Shown: positions 1 through 9,880 of the stretch, piece after piece
Numbering within the stretch: position 1 is the stretch's first letter
How the letters are laid out: every line of letters starts with the position of its first letter
Assembly (NCBI GenBank): GCA_940337035.1
Contig: CALNHX010000267.1
Span: 310,001-374,000 of the forward strand
Length of the DNA stretch: 64,000 nt
Origin: Agriotes lineatus
Lineage: Eukaryota > Arthropoda > Insecta > Coleoptera > Elateridae
Direction of reading: 5' to 3'
The notes under the pieces: generated by a model
Told to the model about the DNA's origin: nothing
The model's database searches: none
The model's input: the letters and a program-made list of their open reading frames with translations, nothing else
Made by a program: the position numbers and the translations under genes

Positions 1-243
1 TACGCGTTCCCAGGACGTCGAGCTCCTTCAGTCGCCGCCCCCGAGAGGAAGATCATCGCCCGCACCTGCCGCCTTCTTTTTCTGGGTTATATGTATATAT
101 TCTCTAGTTTTAAGTTAATCTGTATAAAATAATAACTATAATAAATTGTTCTCCGATTAATCAACTGTTTAGCAGAGGGTAACGCCTCCTTTCCTCCCTC
201 GACTGCCGCCATTTTTACCACCGGCGTTGAGCTAGTTGGAGGT
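1..243. other. GC-rich to AT-rich leader, possible LTR fragment
   Basis: No reading frame is convincing. A GC-rich start is followed by an AT-rich stretch with AATAAA-like motifs near 140, then a second GC-rich block abutting the LINE endonuclease remnant. This composition resembles the end of an LTR, but no partner LTR or primer-binding site is visible, so the identity is a guess. Confidence 0.2.
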
Positions 244-2458
244 GTGTTAAATGAAATAGATTATATAATAACTGATAAAAAATACATTATACAAGATGTC
301 TCAGTTCTGAACAGGTTTAACGTAGGTAGCGACCACCGACTGATCAGAGCAAAGGTAGTTATTAATACACGAACGGAAAGAAACAAGTTAATAAATCATC
401 AAAGATATTCCACTTCAGAGGAATTAAAACAAAGAACCGATAAATACCAACAGATACTAAGCGGAAAACTCAAAAATAGAGAAAAGCTAGAGGCAATCAA
501 TGGAAGTAAACAACCTGGAAAACAAAATAAAAATCGACATAAAAACAGCAATTAAGGATGTATGTAGTAAAACAAAACCAAGAAACACAAAATTAAAACA
601 AGCAACTAGAGAACTAATGAAAGAAAGAAGAAAACTCAATAGAGAATCGCTAGAATACGATGAAATAAATAAACAAATCGGAAAAAAGATAAGAAAAGAT
701 ATAAGGGACTACAAGACACAAATGATAACGACAGTAATTAAAAACAACAAAAACATGAAGGTCCTCAAATCAATAAATTTAAGTGGACGAAAGACAATCC
801 ATAAACTTAGAGACAAAGAAGGAAACATAAAGCAAGGAAACCAGCAAATATTAGAAATCATCCAAGATTTTTACAATGAACTTTATTCTTCGACAATACA
901 AAAGCCAGCAGAAATAGAAGACATAACTGTAAAGAACATAGGTGCAGAAGACATCCCTGAAATCACCATAGAGGAAATAGAACTGAGCCTATCAAAAACG
1001 AAAAACGGTCGTGCCCCAGGACAAGATGGGATAACTAACGAAATGCTAAAAGCAGGAGGAAAAATCACCCTAGAGGCAATGAAAATCTTATTAAATAAAT
1101 GCCTAGCAACTGGTCAAATACCGAACTCATGGTACAAAGCACGGGTAGTCTTGATACACAAAAAAGGGGACAATTTAAAAATTAACAATTACAGACCAAT
1201 TAGTATACTACCTCATCCCTACAAGCTACTAATGAAGATTATTACAAACCGACTAACAACAAAGTTCTATAGTTACCAACCACCTGAGCAAGCCGGCTTC
1301 CGTAAAGGATACAGTACAATCGAACATCTACAGACCATTCGTACATTGATAGAAAAAACCACCGAATATAACGTCCCACTACAATTAGCGTTTGTCGATT
1401 ACAACAAAGCTTTCGACACTATTGAACAATGGGCGATATTTAGTGCACTAGATAACGCAAGAGTGGATTCACGCTATAAAAACCTTTTAAAAACAATATA
1501 CGAAAACGCCACACTACAAGTCCAAGTAACAGAAAATCTTGAAACACAGAAAATCGATATGAAAAGGGGAGTGAGACAGGGAGACACCATCTCCCCTAAA
1601 CTGTTTACCCTGGCATTGGAAGACGCCTTCAAATCGCTAAATTGGGACAATAAAGGAATTAGCATCGATGGTCGACATTTGAACCATCTGCGCTTTGCAG
1701 ATGATATAATTCTAATCAGTAGTAACGCTACGGAGCTACAATAAATGCTATCCGAATTAAAACTAGCCTCAGAAAGAGTGGGGCTCACAATGAACACCGA
1801 TAAAACAAAAGTTATGACAACAGGCGAGACGAATATCACGCTAGACGGAAACGTAATTGAAAACGTCGAAGAATACATATATTTGGGTCACACAATAAAA
1901 AGAGGTAAAGAGAACCAAACAGCAGAGATTTCAAGGAGAGTGAGAATGACCTGGGCTGCGGTAGGAAGACTTGGATATATCCTAAAAAACCGAGATATTC
2001 CAATAAATTTAAAAAGAAAAGTCTTTAACACATGCATACTTTCCGTAATGACCTACGGAATGGAGACAGCAACTCTAACCATTAAATCAGTAAACAAACT
2101 GAGAACTACTCAAAGAGCAATAGAAAGAATTATGCTCGGCGTAAGCCTTAGAGACCGCATACACAACGAGGAAATTAGAAGAAAAACTAACGTGGAAGAT
2201 GTCATCAAAAGCATAGCTACCGCAAAGTGGAGATGGGCAGGTCACATAGCGCGACAGAATGAAGACAGATGGACAAAGAGAATCGTACAATGGAGACCCA
2301 GACTAACGAAGAGAAGCGTTGGCAGACCGCAAAACAGGTGGATCGACGATATTAAAAAGAAAGTGGGAAGAAACTGGCACCAACTGGCCCTAGACAGGCA
2401 CAGGTGGAGACAAGAAGGAGAGGCCTATGTCCAGGAGTGGACGCAGAAAGGCTGCTGA
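244..2458 (+). pseudogene. 5'-truncated APE-type LINE (RTE-like), EN tail plus reverse transcriptase
   Basis: Encodes the end of an apurinic-type endonuclease (SDHRLIRAKV near the start), then a reverse transcriptase that would copy the element's RNA at the nicked target. RT landmarks in order are NGRAPGQDGI, GFRKGYSTIEH, VDYNKAFDTI, RQGDTISPKLF and the catalytic FADD box at 1694-1705. The C-terminal part has YGMETATL and GHIARQ followed by GRPQNRW, typical of RTE-like and BovB-like proteins. It is broken twice: a frameshift in the 500-555 overlap between the first two frames, and an in-frame TAA at 1742-1744 just after the FADD region. The first ~200 endonuclease residues are missing. Clade assignment is inferred from motifs only. 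Confidence 0.88.
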
Positions 2459-2477
2459 AGAAGAGAAGAAGAAGAAG
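2459..2477 (+). repeat. GAAGAA-rich 3' tail of the LINE
   Basis: A short GAAGAAGAAG run follows directly on the LINE stop codon. Simple-repeat 3' tails in place of poly(A) are common in RTE-like elements, so this probably marks the 3' end of the element. Confidence 0.6.
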
Positions 2478-2567
2478 ATGTTATTTTTCACACACTAGTG
2501 CTGTTAAATGCATCTTAATGCAATTCGTTGCTAAGGAGTTATTATCAAAGTAACATAATAAGATAAA

Positions 2568-3128
2568 ATAAAATGGATCTTTACCAAATTACAGTTCAGA
2601 TGAGATCCAGTTGGCCGAGTTAGCTTAAGAAGAACACAAAGCATATGAGGTAAAGTGGTATTTCTGGTAACTTTACCCGAAAATTTTAGTAAAATAAAAT
2701 ATTCTAAATTAAAAATTATGACGATATACCGAGTTTCATTACATTTTCATAAAAAAAGAATATGAAAAATTAACCTACACCGCCTTCTATTTTTTAATTA
2801 TAATGAACAATTTCAATTAAAACAACTAAAGAAATAATCAAATAGTGGCCCTCCTAAAGTAGCTCATATTTCCACGCTTCTACATTCTTGGCAACCCTTT
2901 CTAATTTCTTTTAAATTTTATTGTAAGAAGTCGCATTTTACTTTTTTTATGCAAATGTAAAGAAACTCGGTATATCACTATAATTTTTAATTCCAAATAC
3001 TTTATTTAAAAAAAATCCCGTAAAGTCATGTGAAAAACCACTTTACCTACAACGATTTATATTCTGCTTAAGCTAATTCTGCCAACTGAATCCCATCTGA
3101 ACTGTAATTTGGTAAAAATCAATTTTAT
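2568..3128. mobile_element. Non-autonomous element with ~190-bp inverted arms
   Basis: The left arm (2568-2760) and the right arm (2935-3128) are imperfect inverted copies. Both start ATAAAATNGATYTTTACC and continue through the same landmarks: ACAGTTCAGATG, AGCTTAAG, GTAAAGTGGT, ATACCGAGTTTC. Only ~175 bp separates them. No coding sequence is present. This is either a foldback or MITE-type DNA transposon, or two head-to-head copies of one repeat. No target duplication is obvious. Confidence 0.8.
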
Positions 3129-3249
3129 ACCAAGCAGGCCTAGACTGCAAAAGACAAAAGCCGTACTAACAATTAGTTAATTCATTACACCTGCCTCAAG
3201 GTCAATCCGAGAACACACTGTATAACCTCTTTATTAATTCCATTTATAA

Positions 3250-3590
3250 TAAAGGAAGCATTGGATTCACCCTAAAAGTTCGAAATTGAGTTTTTAACAT
3301 ATGCTCACGTTTTAGAGTCCCCTGAACCCAAAAAACATTTTTTTTTCATTGGTCTGTCTGTGTGTTTGTGTGTCTGTGAACAGAATATCTCAAAAACGAA
3401 AAGAGTTATGGCGTTGAAACTTCATATATAAGTATTGTGTACTATCTAGATAGGACAGCAAGCTTTTGAAGAAAATCGCATAACCGGAAGTAGGTGTTTA
3501 CTTTTGTGATTTTTCAGTTTTTTTCGATATTTTCAAAAACGGCTCTAACGATTTTTTCAAACTTCCTAACACCTTGAAATTATCTACATA
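3250..3590 (+). repeat. Dispersed noncoding repeat, GGAAGTA family, forward copy
   Basis: Starts AAAGGAAGCA, then CCTGAACCCAAAAAAC, then a TGTCTGTGTG run, then ATCTCAAAAACGAAAAG, and a tail with TTTTTCGATATTTTCAAAAACGG. The same order of landmarks recurs in reverse at 11.6-12.8 kb and, more diverged, at 45.0-45.3 and 49.0-49.3 kb. It has no protein-coding potential. The mechanism of spread is unknown. Confidence 0.7.
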
Positions 3591-4769
3591 AACAATATGT
3601 GCATTTGCAGTTCTTATATGTAGCAGCTTGACGCTTATAACTACGACTGTTGCGCCATATTGTATGTCCAACGTAAATTCTGTTCTAGTTCAAGGCAATG
3701 CAAATACTATACATATTTTTCAACTGCAATTTATGAGTATTATTGCGATAAAGCAGAGAATAACTACCACGAATAACATTTCTGAAAAGCATAAAAACGA
3801 CATAATATTATGAAGTAACCCTAGATTTATCCAATTTTTATTTTAAGTGAGGCATTTAATGGAATATTATATAGCGTCACTTAATTTTCTTTGTTTTGCT
3901 TTAAACGGTATTCTGCTCAAATAATTCATGCTGAAATTTGTTTTAAATGCTTCTCTTTGTTTCGTTCAAATTTTATATTTTGGAGAATTATACAACTGCG
4001 TATTTTTTCAAAAATTACTATAACTTGATGTAGTTTAATTCTGTTTCACTATTGGTGTGTAGGTAGTAATTTTTCTGTCGCAGTGTTATCTATCCCCGCT
4101 CTAGAGTTAAAATACATATTTAACTCAGAGATAGACATCCTTATATTGCACACCGACCCTAAACAGTTATTTGTAGTCCAAGTGGTCCATAATAGAATTT
4201 ACTCGAGCATAAAACGTTTCACGAATATTTCAAATAATTCAAATAACCCAAGAGTGGTACCTATATTAAATTATATGCAGAGCTCAAATTCAAAAGATTT
4301 TATGGCATTTACAATATATTTAATAATATAAGCATTGTTATGTTATGCTTTATATTTAGATTTTGGCTAACACGTTCAGTGGATATTTGAGAGAATTACC
4401 CACTAGTTGTTCTTAACGGTTTGCGGAAAGTTCGTTCCCCACATTTCGTTCCGGGGATATTTCCTCTCCACACATCTCGTACCCGGAAACTTCGTTCCCG
4501 AGCGAGCTCAATTTGTCTCCTAGATTACACGGTGTTGAAAAACGAGTACAGCGATCGGAATGCAGTTGGAAAAATGAAAGATATTTTAATTAATTAATTT
4601 ATTATAATAAACTATATACAGTATGTCCCCGGATTGAGTTTACAAGAGGGAACTAAATTTTATTTTTAGTTTTACCAAAGAGCATATGCTATTTGGTTTT
4701 ACATAAAAATGTTATAGGAATTATAATTCCTGCTTGGTTTGTAGAGAATTTTAAGAAAATTTTCAGTTT
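3591..4769. other. AT-rich interval, no gene recognised
   Basis: Short frames here (for example 3628-3813 and 4083-4331) have no recognisable domains and sit in AT-rich sequence. The only structure noticed is three TTCGTTCCC-type units spaced through 4420-4500. Confidence 0.5.
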
Positions 4770-5560
4770 CAGTCCCATCCCGTCCCGTCCCGTGCGCTCC
4801 CCTTCCATCACTTTCCTTCCCTTTCCGTCCCGTCCCGTTCCGTCCCGTCTCGTCCCTTCCCGTCCCTTTCCTTCCCGTCCAGTCCCATTCCGTCCCTTCC
4901 CGTCCCGCCCCGTCCCGTCCCTTTCCGTCCCGTCCCGTCCCGTCCTGTCCCATCCCCTTCCATCCCATCCTTTCCCGTTCCGTCCCGTCTTGTCCCTTCC
5001 CGTCCCTTCCCTTCCCGTCCAGTCCCATTCCGTCCCTTCCCGTCCCGCCCCGTCCCGTCCCTTTCCGTCCCGTCCCGTCCCGTCCTGTCCTATCCTCTTC
5101 CATCCCATCCGTTCCCTTTCCGTCCCGTCCCGTTCCGTCCCGTCTCGTCCCTTCCCGTCCCTTTCCTTCCCGTCCAGTCCTATTCCGTCCCTTTCCGTCC
5201 CGTCCCATCCCGTCCCGACTGTCCCATCCCCTTCCATCCCATCCTTTCCCGTTCCGTCCCGTCTTGTCCCTTCCCGTCCCTTCCCTTCCCGTCCAGTCCC
5301 ATTCCGTCCCTTCCCTTCCCGTCCAGTCCCATCCCGTCCAGTCCCGTCTCTTCCCGTTCTGTCCCGTCCCCTCCCCTACCATCCCATCCCTTCCCTTCCA
5401 TTTCCGCCCCGTCTCGTCCTGTCCCGGCCCCTCTTGGCCAGTTCAGTCCCGTCCTTTTCCTTCCCGTCCCGCCCCGTTCCGTCCAGTCCCGTCCCGTCCA
5501 GTCCCGCCAGTCCAGTCCCGTCCCGTCCCGTCCCGTCCCGCCCGTCCCTTCCTTTATGTC
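4770..5560. repeat. Degenerate (CCCGT)n pentanucleotide array, ~790 bp
   Basis: The + strand is almost entirely CCCGT, CCCTT and CCATC pentamers, strongly C/T biased, with larger blocks repeated inside (for example TTCCGTCCCGTCTYGTCCC recurring near 4840, 4977, 5130 and 5250). Open frames exist on both strands in several registers (PSRPVPSR-like forward, GTGRDGKG-like reverse) because a pentamer array lacking TA-containing codons rarely makes stops. These are not genes. Confidence 0.95.
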
Positions 5561-5564
5561 ATGT

Positions 5565-5865
5565 CCACCGTCTTGGACTTAAAAATAAATGCCATTTTCG
5601 CAATCAACGTCCCAAAAAACCTCATTAACGACACCCATATCGTATTTTAGGCTTATTTACCCCATTTCACCCCCTAAGTTGTTAATTTTCGGAAAATCAC
5701 GAAATACGTGTTTGCTTATTTGTTTTTGGAGTACTCCTACGAAGTTTCAAGTCGAAATGTCTATTTAATATCATTTCTCCATACATAATTGGAACCCCCA
5801 TTTTACCCCTTTAGGGGTTGAATTTCGAAATATCCTTCCTTATTCCTTGTATATGTTACCGGAAA
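5565..5865. repeat. Probable dispersed repeat with CCCCTTTAGGGGTTGAA box
   Basis: Noncoding sequence with CCCC-rich clusters, a CCCCTTTAGGGG palindrome near 5816 and TTTCGAAATATCC. I recall this texture from repeats in many insect genomes, but no second copy is seen in the window, so the call is weak. Confidence 0.35.
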
Positions 5866-6012
5866 TGTATGTAATCCGTCATTATATAGAATTCCTAGGA
5901 AATGTATATAATGCCTAAAACCGTCAGGAAATGTGTGAAATAAATTTTATTATACACATTTCCTAGGAATTTTATACATTTCCTAACCTGGAATCGGAAA
6001 TGTGTTAAATTA
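5866..6012. repeat. Palindromic AGGAAATGT / ACATTTCCT cluster
   Basis: At least five GGAAATGT units occur in alternating orientation, including TCCTAGGAAATGTAT near 5893 facing ATACATTTCC near 5975, around a TAAATTTTATTATA centre. It looks like a small hairpin-forming repeat with no coding content. Confidence 0.5.
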
Positions 6013-6025
6013 GGGATGTCATGTC

Positions 6026-6048
6026 GGTAGGTTAGGTTAGGTTAGGTT
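6026..6048 (+). repeat. Interstitial TTAGG-type tract (about four units)
   Basis: Four consecutive TAGGT units match the canonical insect telomere pentamer (TTAGG). So short a tract more likely reflects double-strand-break repair or chance inside repeats than a former chromosome end. Confidence 0.7.
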
Positions 6049-6154
6049 ACTAGCACTAACAAATCGTCACACTGCTAAGAAAAAGCTCAGTTCATCTGTG
6101 TTTTATTTTTCATTCATTCTCAAATTCTACAGTATAATGTTGATTTTCATACAT

Positions 6155-6195
6155 TTCCTACGAGGGGAACTAGAAAAATTATCTACCTAGCTATG
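6155..6195. repeat. Orphan mariner terminal inverted repeat
   Basis: ACGAGGGGA..TTATCTACCTAGCTATG matches the mariner ends at 13824, 15336 and 36144. No transposase or partner end is nearby, so this is an isolated end fragment. Confidence 0.55.
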
Positions 6196-6329
6196 ATAGA
6201 AACAATTGATAAGCTTCAGCTTGTAATGTCAAACAGTGACAAGTCTTTCATTGTTGCATGAAAAATTTGATTCATATCCGCCAGTAATTTTATATTTTGT
6301 GGAGCGTTTTGTGTCTAAAAATGAGTCTA

Positions 6330-6800
6330 GGACACTACGCCGACTGGACACTACGCCGACCTTGGACACTACGCCGACCGTGGACACTACGCCGACCGTT
6401 GGCCGTGGACACTACGCCGACCCTGGACACTACGCCGACCGTCCTCTGTGGACACTACGTCGACCGTGGACACAACGCCGACCGTCCTCTTTGGACACTA
6501 CGCCGACCGTGGACACAACGCCGACTCTTAAAATAAAAATTAATTGCAAATGCAACACTGTAGTGGACACTACGCCGACCGTTCCCCTTGGACACTACGC
6601 CGACCGTGGACACAACGCCGACCGTTACTTTTGGACACTACGCCGACCGTGAACACAACGCCGACCATCCCCTTTGGACACTACGCCGACCGCGGACACA
6701 ACGCTGACTCATCCTTCTACAATAAACGTTCGTAATAGGTCTCAGAGTGCATATTTCTTCACGTCGGCATCGATACAATTTTCCCTACTACGAAATTATA
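6330..6800 (+). repeat. Minisatellite-bearing dispersed repeat, forward copy
   Basis: Tandem units of about 18-24 bp (GGACACTACGCCGACCGT alternating with GGACACAACGCCGACCGT and spacers such as CCTCT and CCCCTT) fill 6330-6712. A unique spacer, AAAATAAAAATTAATTGCAAATG, sits near 6530-6555. A unique flank follows (AATAGGTCTCAGAGTGCATAT..ACGTCGGC) to about 6800. The whole arrangement is repeated in inverse orientation at 13081-13550. Open frames such as GHYADR or TLRRPW repeats are by-products of the array. Confidence 0.9.
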
Positions 6801-7446
6801 TTTTCTAGAAGATTATAGGCATATAATCCCTCACTGAAAAATGTATTATTGGAGAAACTGATGCGGAGGGTCATATCGGTATAAAATGTTTTGATTGGTT
6901 GTTCTCACGCGAATTGAACAGTCCAATGTGTTGAAGCGAGTAAATCTTGGCAATTTAATGACTATTCGTCGCATTCCCCTGAAATTTTGTCATACCCTAG
7001 TTCAACGTTTCGAAAACACGTATGCCTAATTTGATATTGGCATGTTACTTGGATTCACAGATAAGTACAAAAGAGTTATTTTAGTAAATAAAAAACAAAC
7101 GAAATTATTATTTCAGAAACATTAAATAAATGCCAATAAAAGTCGACTTCTATAGCGTAATTATTTTCAATTCTAAAAATAGCCAACTTATGCTTAGTAT
7201 AAACCAGTGCGCATTTAGGGGGTACCTAGTCATTAATTAAAAACAGTCTTGCATCTTAAAAAAAAATTAAAACTAAACTACCTGTTAATGTCAAATTGCC
7301 TTATTGAATTTAATGAGATAGTTTAATTAAAATTGATTAACACATTAACACATATTACAACCAACTGTACAAAATAAAATTTATTTAACAGACAATACAA
7401 TTTACATAAAACAAAATTTTATAAAATCGTGTATTTATGACAGTTA
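6801..7446. other. AT-rich interval, nothing recognised
   Basis: No domain, repeat partner or RNA gene was identified. Composition is strongly AT-rich with no long frame. Confidence 0.5.
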
Positions 7447-8881
7447 TATACTGTTCGATTGGTTGTCGATCGAGAGGACAGATTGCGTAGTTATAGGTGT
7501 GACCCCAAATCTCGTCTCAAACTTGTGGAGTAGCATCCATGTTTTGCATCGTTTCAGCACATTCAGTGCACATCCCGAAATGCCGACACGGCATTATAAT
7601 GGTAGTGGGGGGAGCGTTGTGACATATCGGGCACAGTGCGTTATATCTTTCGCCAATTGGATTGAGAGCATTTTCATTGTTACTGTCAGGTCTTGCCTCT
7701 TCCTCTACTTCAACAACTTCCTCTTCCGAGTCAGTAGTGGTACTATTATCTGAAATTAATTTATTAATGTAGACGAAATTTAAAAAATATTAATATTATT
7801 CCACATACCATTAATTTCGAACGTAGGGGGTACGTCACCAGGAAGTGCTGTCAGCGAAATTTCCTCTTCCATATTAATAGTTTCGTCATCAGCAACTACA
7901 TTCTGGAATATTCGCTCCATCGTAGACGAGACTCCGTTCAAAAAGGATTCCACATCTCCGTATCGTCAAATTGTGAAGTTAAGTTCCGTATCCTCCTACT
8001 ATTTGACTGATATGATCGCTTTGGTAGAACCTTTATTTGAAGTCCTTCGACAATAAAGGCTCGAACTTCTCTAACTGTGAGCATCGATATTTCCCGTATT
8101 TTGCCTGTAACAAATGAATTGTGTGTATAGGTCCTGGATTCAATTTTTAAAATGCACCAAATGGGTGTTGTTGTTATTACCTATGAATTCCCATACATTC
8201 GGACCTCGCACCCTTAGTAATCCCTGCAACAACGCATGGAAGGATTCAGAATCATTGTTTGTGCGCCTGGATCGCTTGTATACGGAAAATCCGTCCGCGC
8301 CTACTCTAGTGAGCCATTGCCTTCGGTAATACTTAAAACATATACAGTTTTCAAAACGGATACAATTCGTTTAATTATGGTTGGTTGTAAATATGGTTGT
8401 TTAAGTAAATTGCGCCCCATTATGTATCCGTATACACATGCTGCAAGGGTTAGTTTGGCATAGCATTGTAGCAGAATATTCACGTTAACAACGTTTCAAA
8501 AGAATTGGAAAGGTGATTTTCCGTGATAAAGTTAGACACATACTGAAATCCCTGTTGGATTTGATTGGTAGGCAATAATGCTAAACATATCAAAATTATT
8601 AGGGACCTTTTCGCAAGTCTGTTATCGCGTAGTAATGGTTTCAAGCCAAGTCCGCATGCTTTTCGTAAGATAGCCTAAAACAAATAAACTTAGTACAGAA
8701 AACAACCACATACCAAATATTCAGCCCTTTTAATTACCTGAGCGTAATGAAAGAAACAACCCGCCTTGTTCACGTTTGGAAATTGCCTCTCCAAAGAAGA
8801 AACAAGAGGTTTCTCAAAATCCATCATAATGAATTTCACTTTCATATTGGGTAGAACCAGATAGAACACGTATGAGTTCAA
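7447..8881 (-). pseudogene. MULE-transposase-domain protein with C-terminal RING finger, multi-exon relic
   Basis: Read on the minus strand from 8881. An exon (8714-8881) carries MDFEKPLVSSL and GCFFHYAQVIKR, the middle of a MULE transposase domain. A 39-nt GT..AG gap follows, then CGLGLKPLLRDNRLAKRS and LPTNQIQQGFQYV (8480-8674). A decayed stretch follows, then WLTRVGADGFSVY and RRTNNDSESFHALL (8181-8330). Candidate introns are 8105-8180 and 7750-7808 (59 nt, GTATGT..TTTCAG, frame kept). The last exon has an acidic stretch and RYNALCPICHNAP, MPCRHFGMC, TECAETM and CPLDRQPIEQYI, a RING finger whose last Cys is D. Breaks include a TGA at 7517-7519, a frame change near 7950, and loss of the 5' part beside a Tc1 fragment. 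E3-ligase or transposase function is not expected now. Confidence 0.78.
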
Positions 8882-9170
8882 CTGGGAAGAGCAATTCGCA
8901 CTCGCCCTAATTGGCTTCGGACATTAGGATAGGTTACCACAAGAAAATCTTGCACAATTGATTAGCAGTATGCCTAGACGTCTAGAATGTGTAATTAGAG
9001 CTCGTGGCGTAGAATTAACAGTTAATACTGACAGTTATCGGAAACAATTGACATGCTGTAAACATATCCCTGACAACGCCAACTCGATTCTTAACAAAAC
9101 TTCCATCAAAAACTTGAATAATGTACGACAGAAAAAAAATGGCAATATTTCAACAATTGTATGGTTATGA
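8882..9170 (+). pseudogene. Tc1-like transposase C-terminal scrap
   Basis: The segment near 8930-9030 reads ENLAQLISSMPRRLECVIR followed by ARGVE, the usual tail of Tc1 transposases (QRLISSMPRR..). The catalytic DDE region and both ends are absent. It abuts the MULE-RING relic and may be what truncated it. Confidence 0.75.
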
Positions 9171-9725
9171 GTTAGCCCACTATAGCACTAAATTTGTTTA
9201 TTGATACGTAAACATCGACATCAGAACATGGAACATGGAAACAAACAAATACTACCATCAAAACGAAAGTACGCTTATACCGAACGCTGATCCTTCCCAT
9301 TCTTCTTTATGGATCGGAAACGTGGACATTGCTCAAGCCGGACCTTGACAAGCTTGAGGTCTTCCAAATGCGATGCTTGAGGCGACCGCCTTCGAAACGA
9401 AACAATTACAGGGATGATGTGATCAACAAACACTGATAGGAGAACAAATACAAAAACGTCGACTACGATGGTTCGGACATGTCTGCCGAATAGATGATAA
9501 CAGTTTGCCATGTAAACTGTTTTGGTAAGACTGTCCGGCAGACTGGAGAATTCAGCGATTAACACCGAAGAAAACCTGGCTAAAGAATATCGAGGGCGAC
9601 TTAAAGAATCAGCGATTATCGGTTATCGATGCCCAAGACGTCGTCAAGAATGGAAACGAATCGTAAATGGAGTGTGAGACCCAGTAGCACCGACAGCAGC
9701 GTATTCGTTTCGGGGACGACCCGCC
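9171..9725 (+). pseudogene. LINE 3' fragment (RTE-like C-terminal region)
   Basis: Contains ILLYGSETWTLLKPDL, then FQMRCLRR, and in another frame RRLRWFGHVCRIDD. This is the order seen after the RT domain in RTE-like LINEs. Several frameshifts and stops are present, and no RT core remains. Its right end runs into the 14-15 bp tandem repeat. Confidence 0.7.
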
Positions 9726-9730
9726 CGGAC

Positions 9731-9880
9731 CGCCAGCAAACGGAAAAAACCCCTGGACAAAAAAACCCGGACATAAGACCCTCGGACAAAAAACGTCCGG
9801 ACTAAAAACCCTATGGATAAAAAACCCCCGGACTAAAAACCCCCCGGATAAAAAACCTCAGGACTAAAAACACTCGCACA
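9731..9880 (+). repeat. Tandem ~14-15 bp repeat (CCGGACTAAAAACCC)
   Basis: About nine degenerate units (CCTGGACAAAAAAACC, CCGGACTAAAAACCC, CCGGATAAAAAACC). One reverse-oriented unit survives at the opposite end of the following element (near 11450-11465), so the array seems to be an expanded terminal motif. Confidence 0.75.

Noticed and set aside
4689..5650. Long Arg/Pro/Ser-rich and Gly/Arg/Asp-rich frames on both strands
   Set aside because: They are translations of the CCCGT pentamer array in several registers; the same array is open on both strands.
6026..6048. Former telomere or chromosome-end fusion
   Set aside because: Only about four TTAGG units, not in a head-to-head array, and TAGGT phrases occur elsewhere by chance.
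6330..6712. CRISPR-like array
   Set aside because: The spacers are repeated or near absent, the units vary in length, and all context is eukaryotic.
6236..6735. Repeat proteins with GHYADR / TLRRPW units (also at 13081-13552)
   Set aside because: They arise in all frames of the minisatellite, and the inverted copy gives the same peptides.
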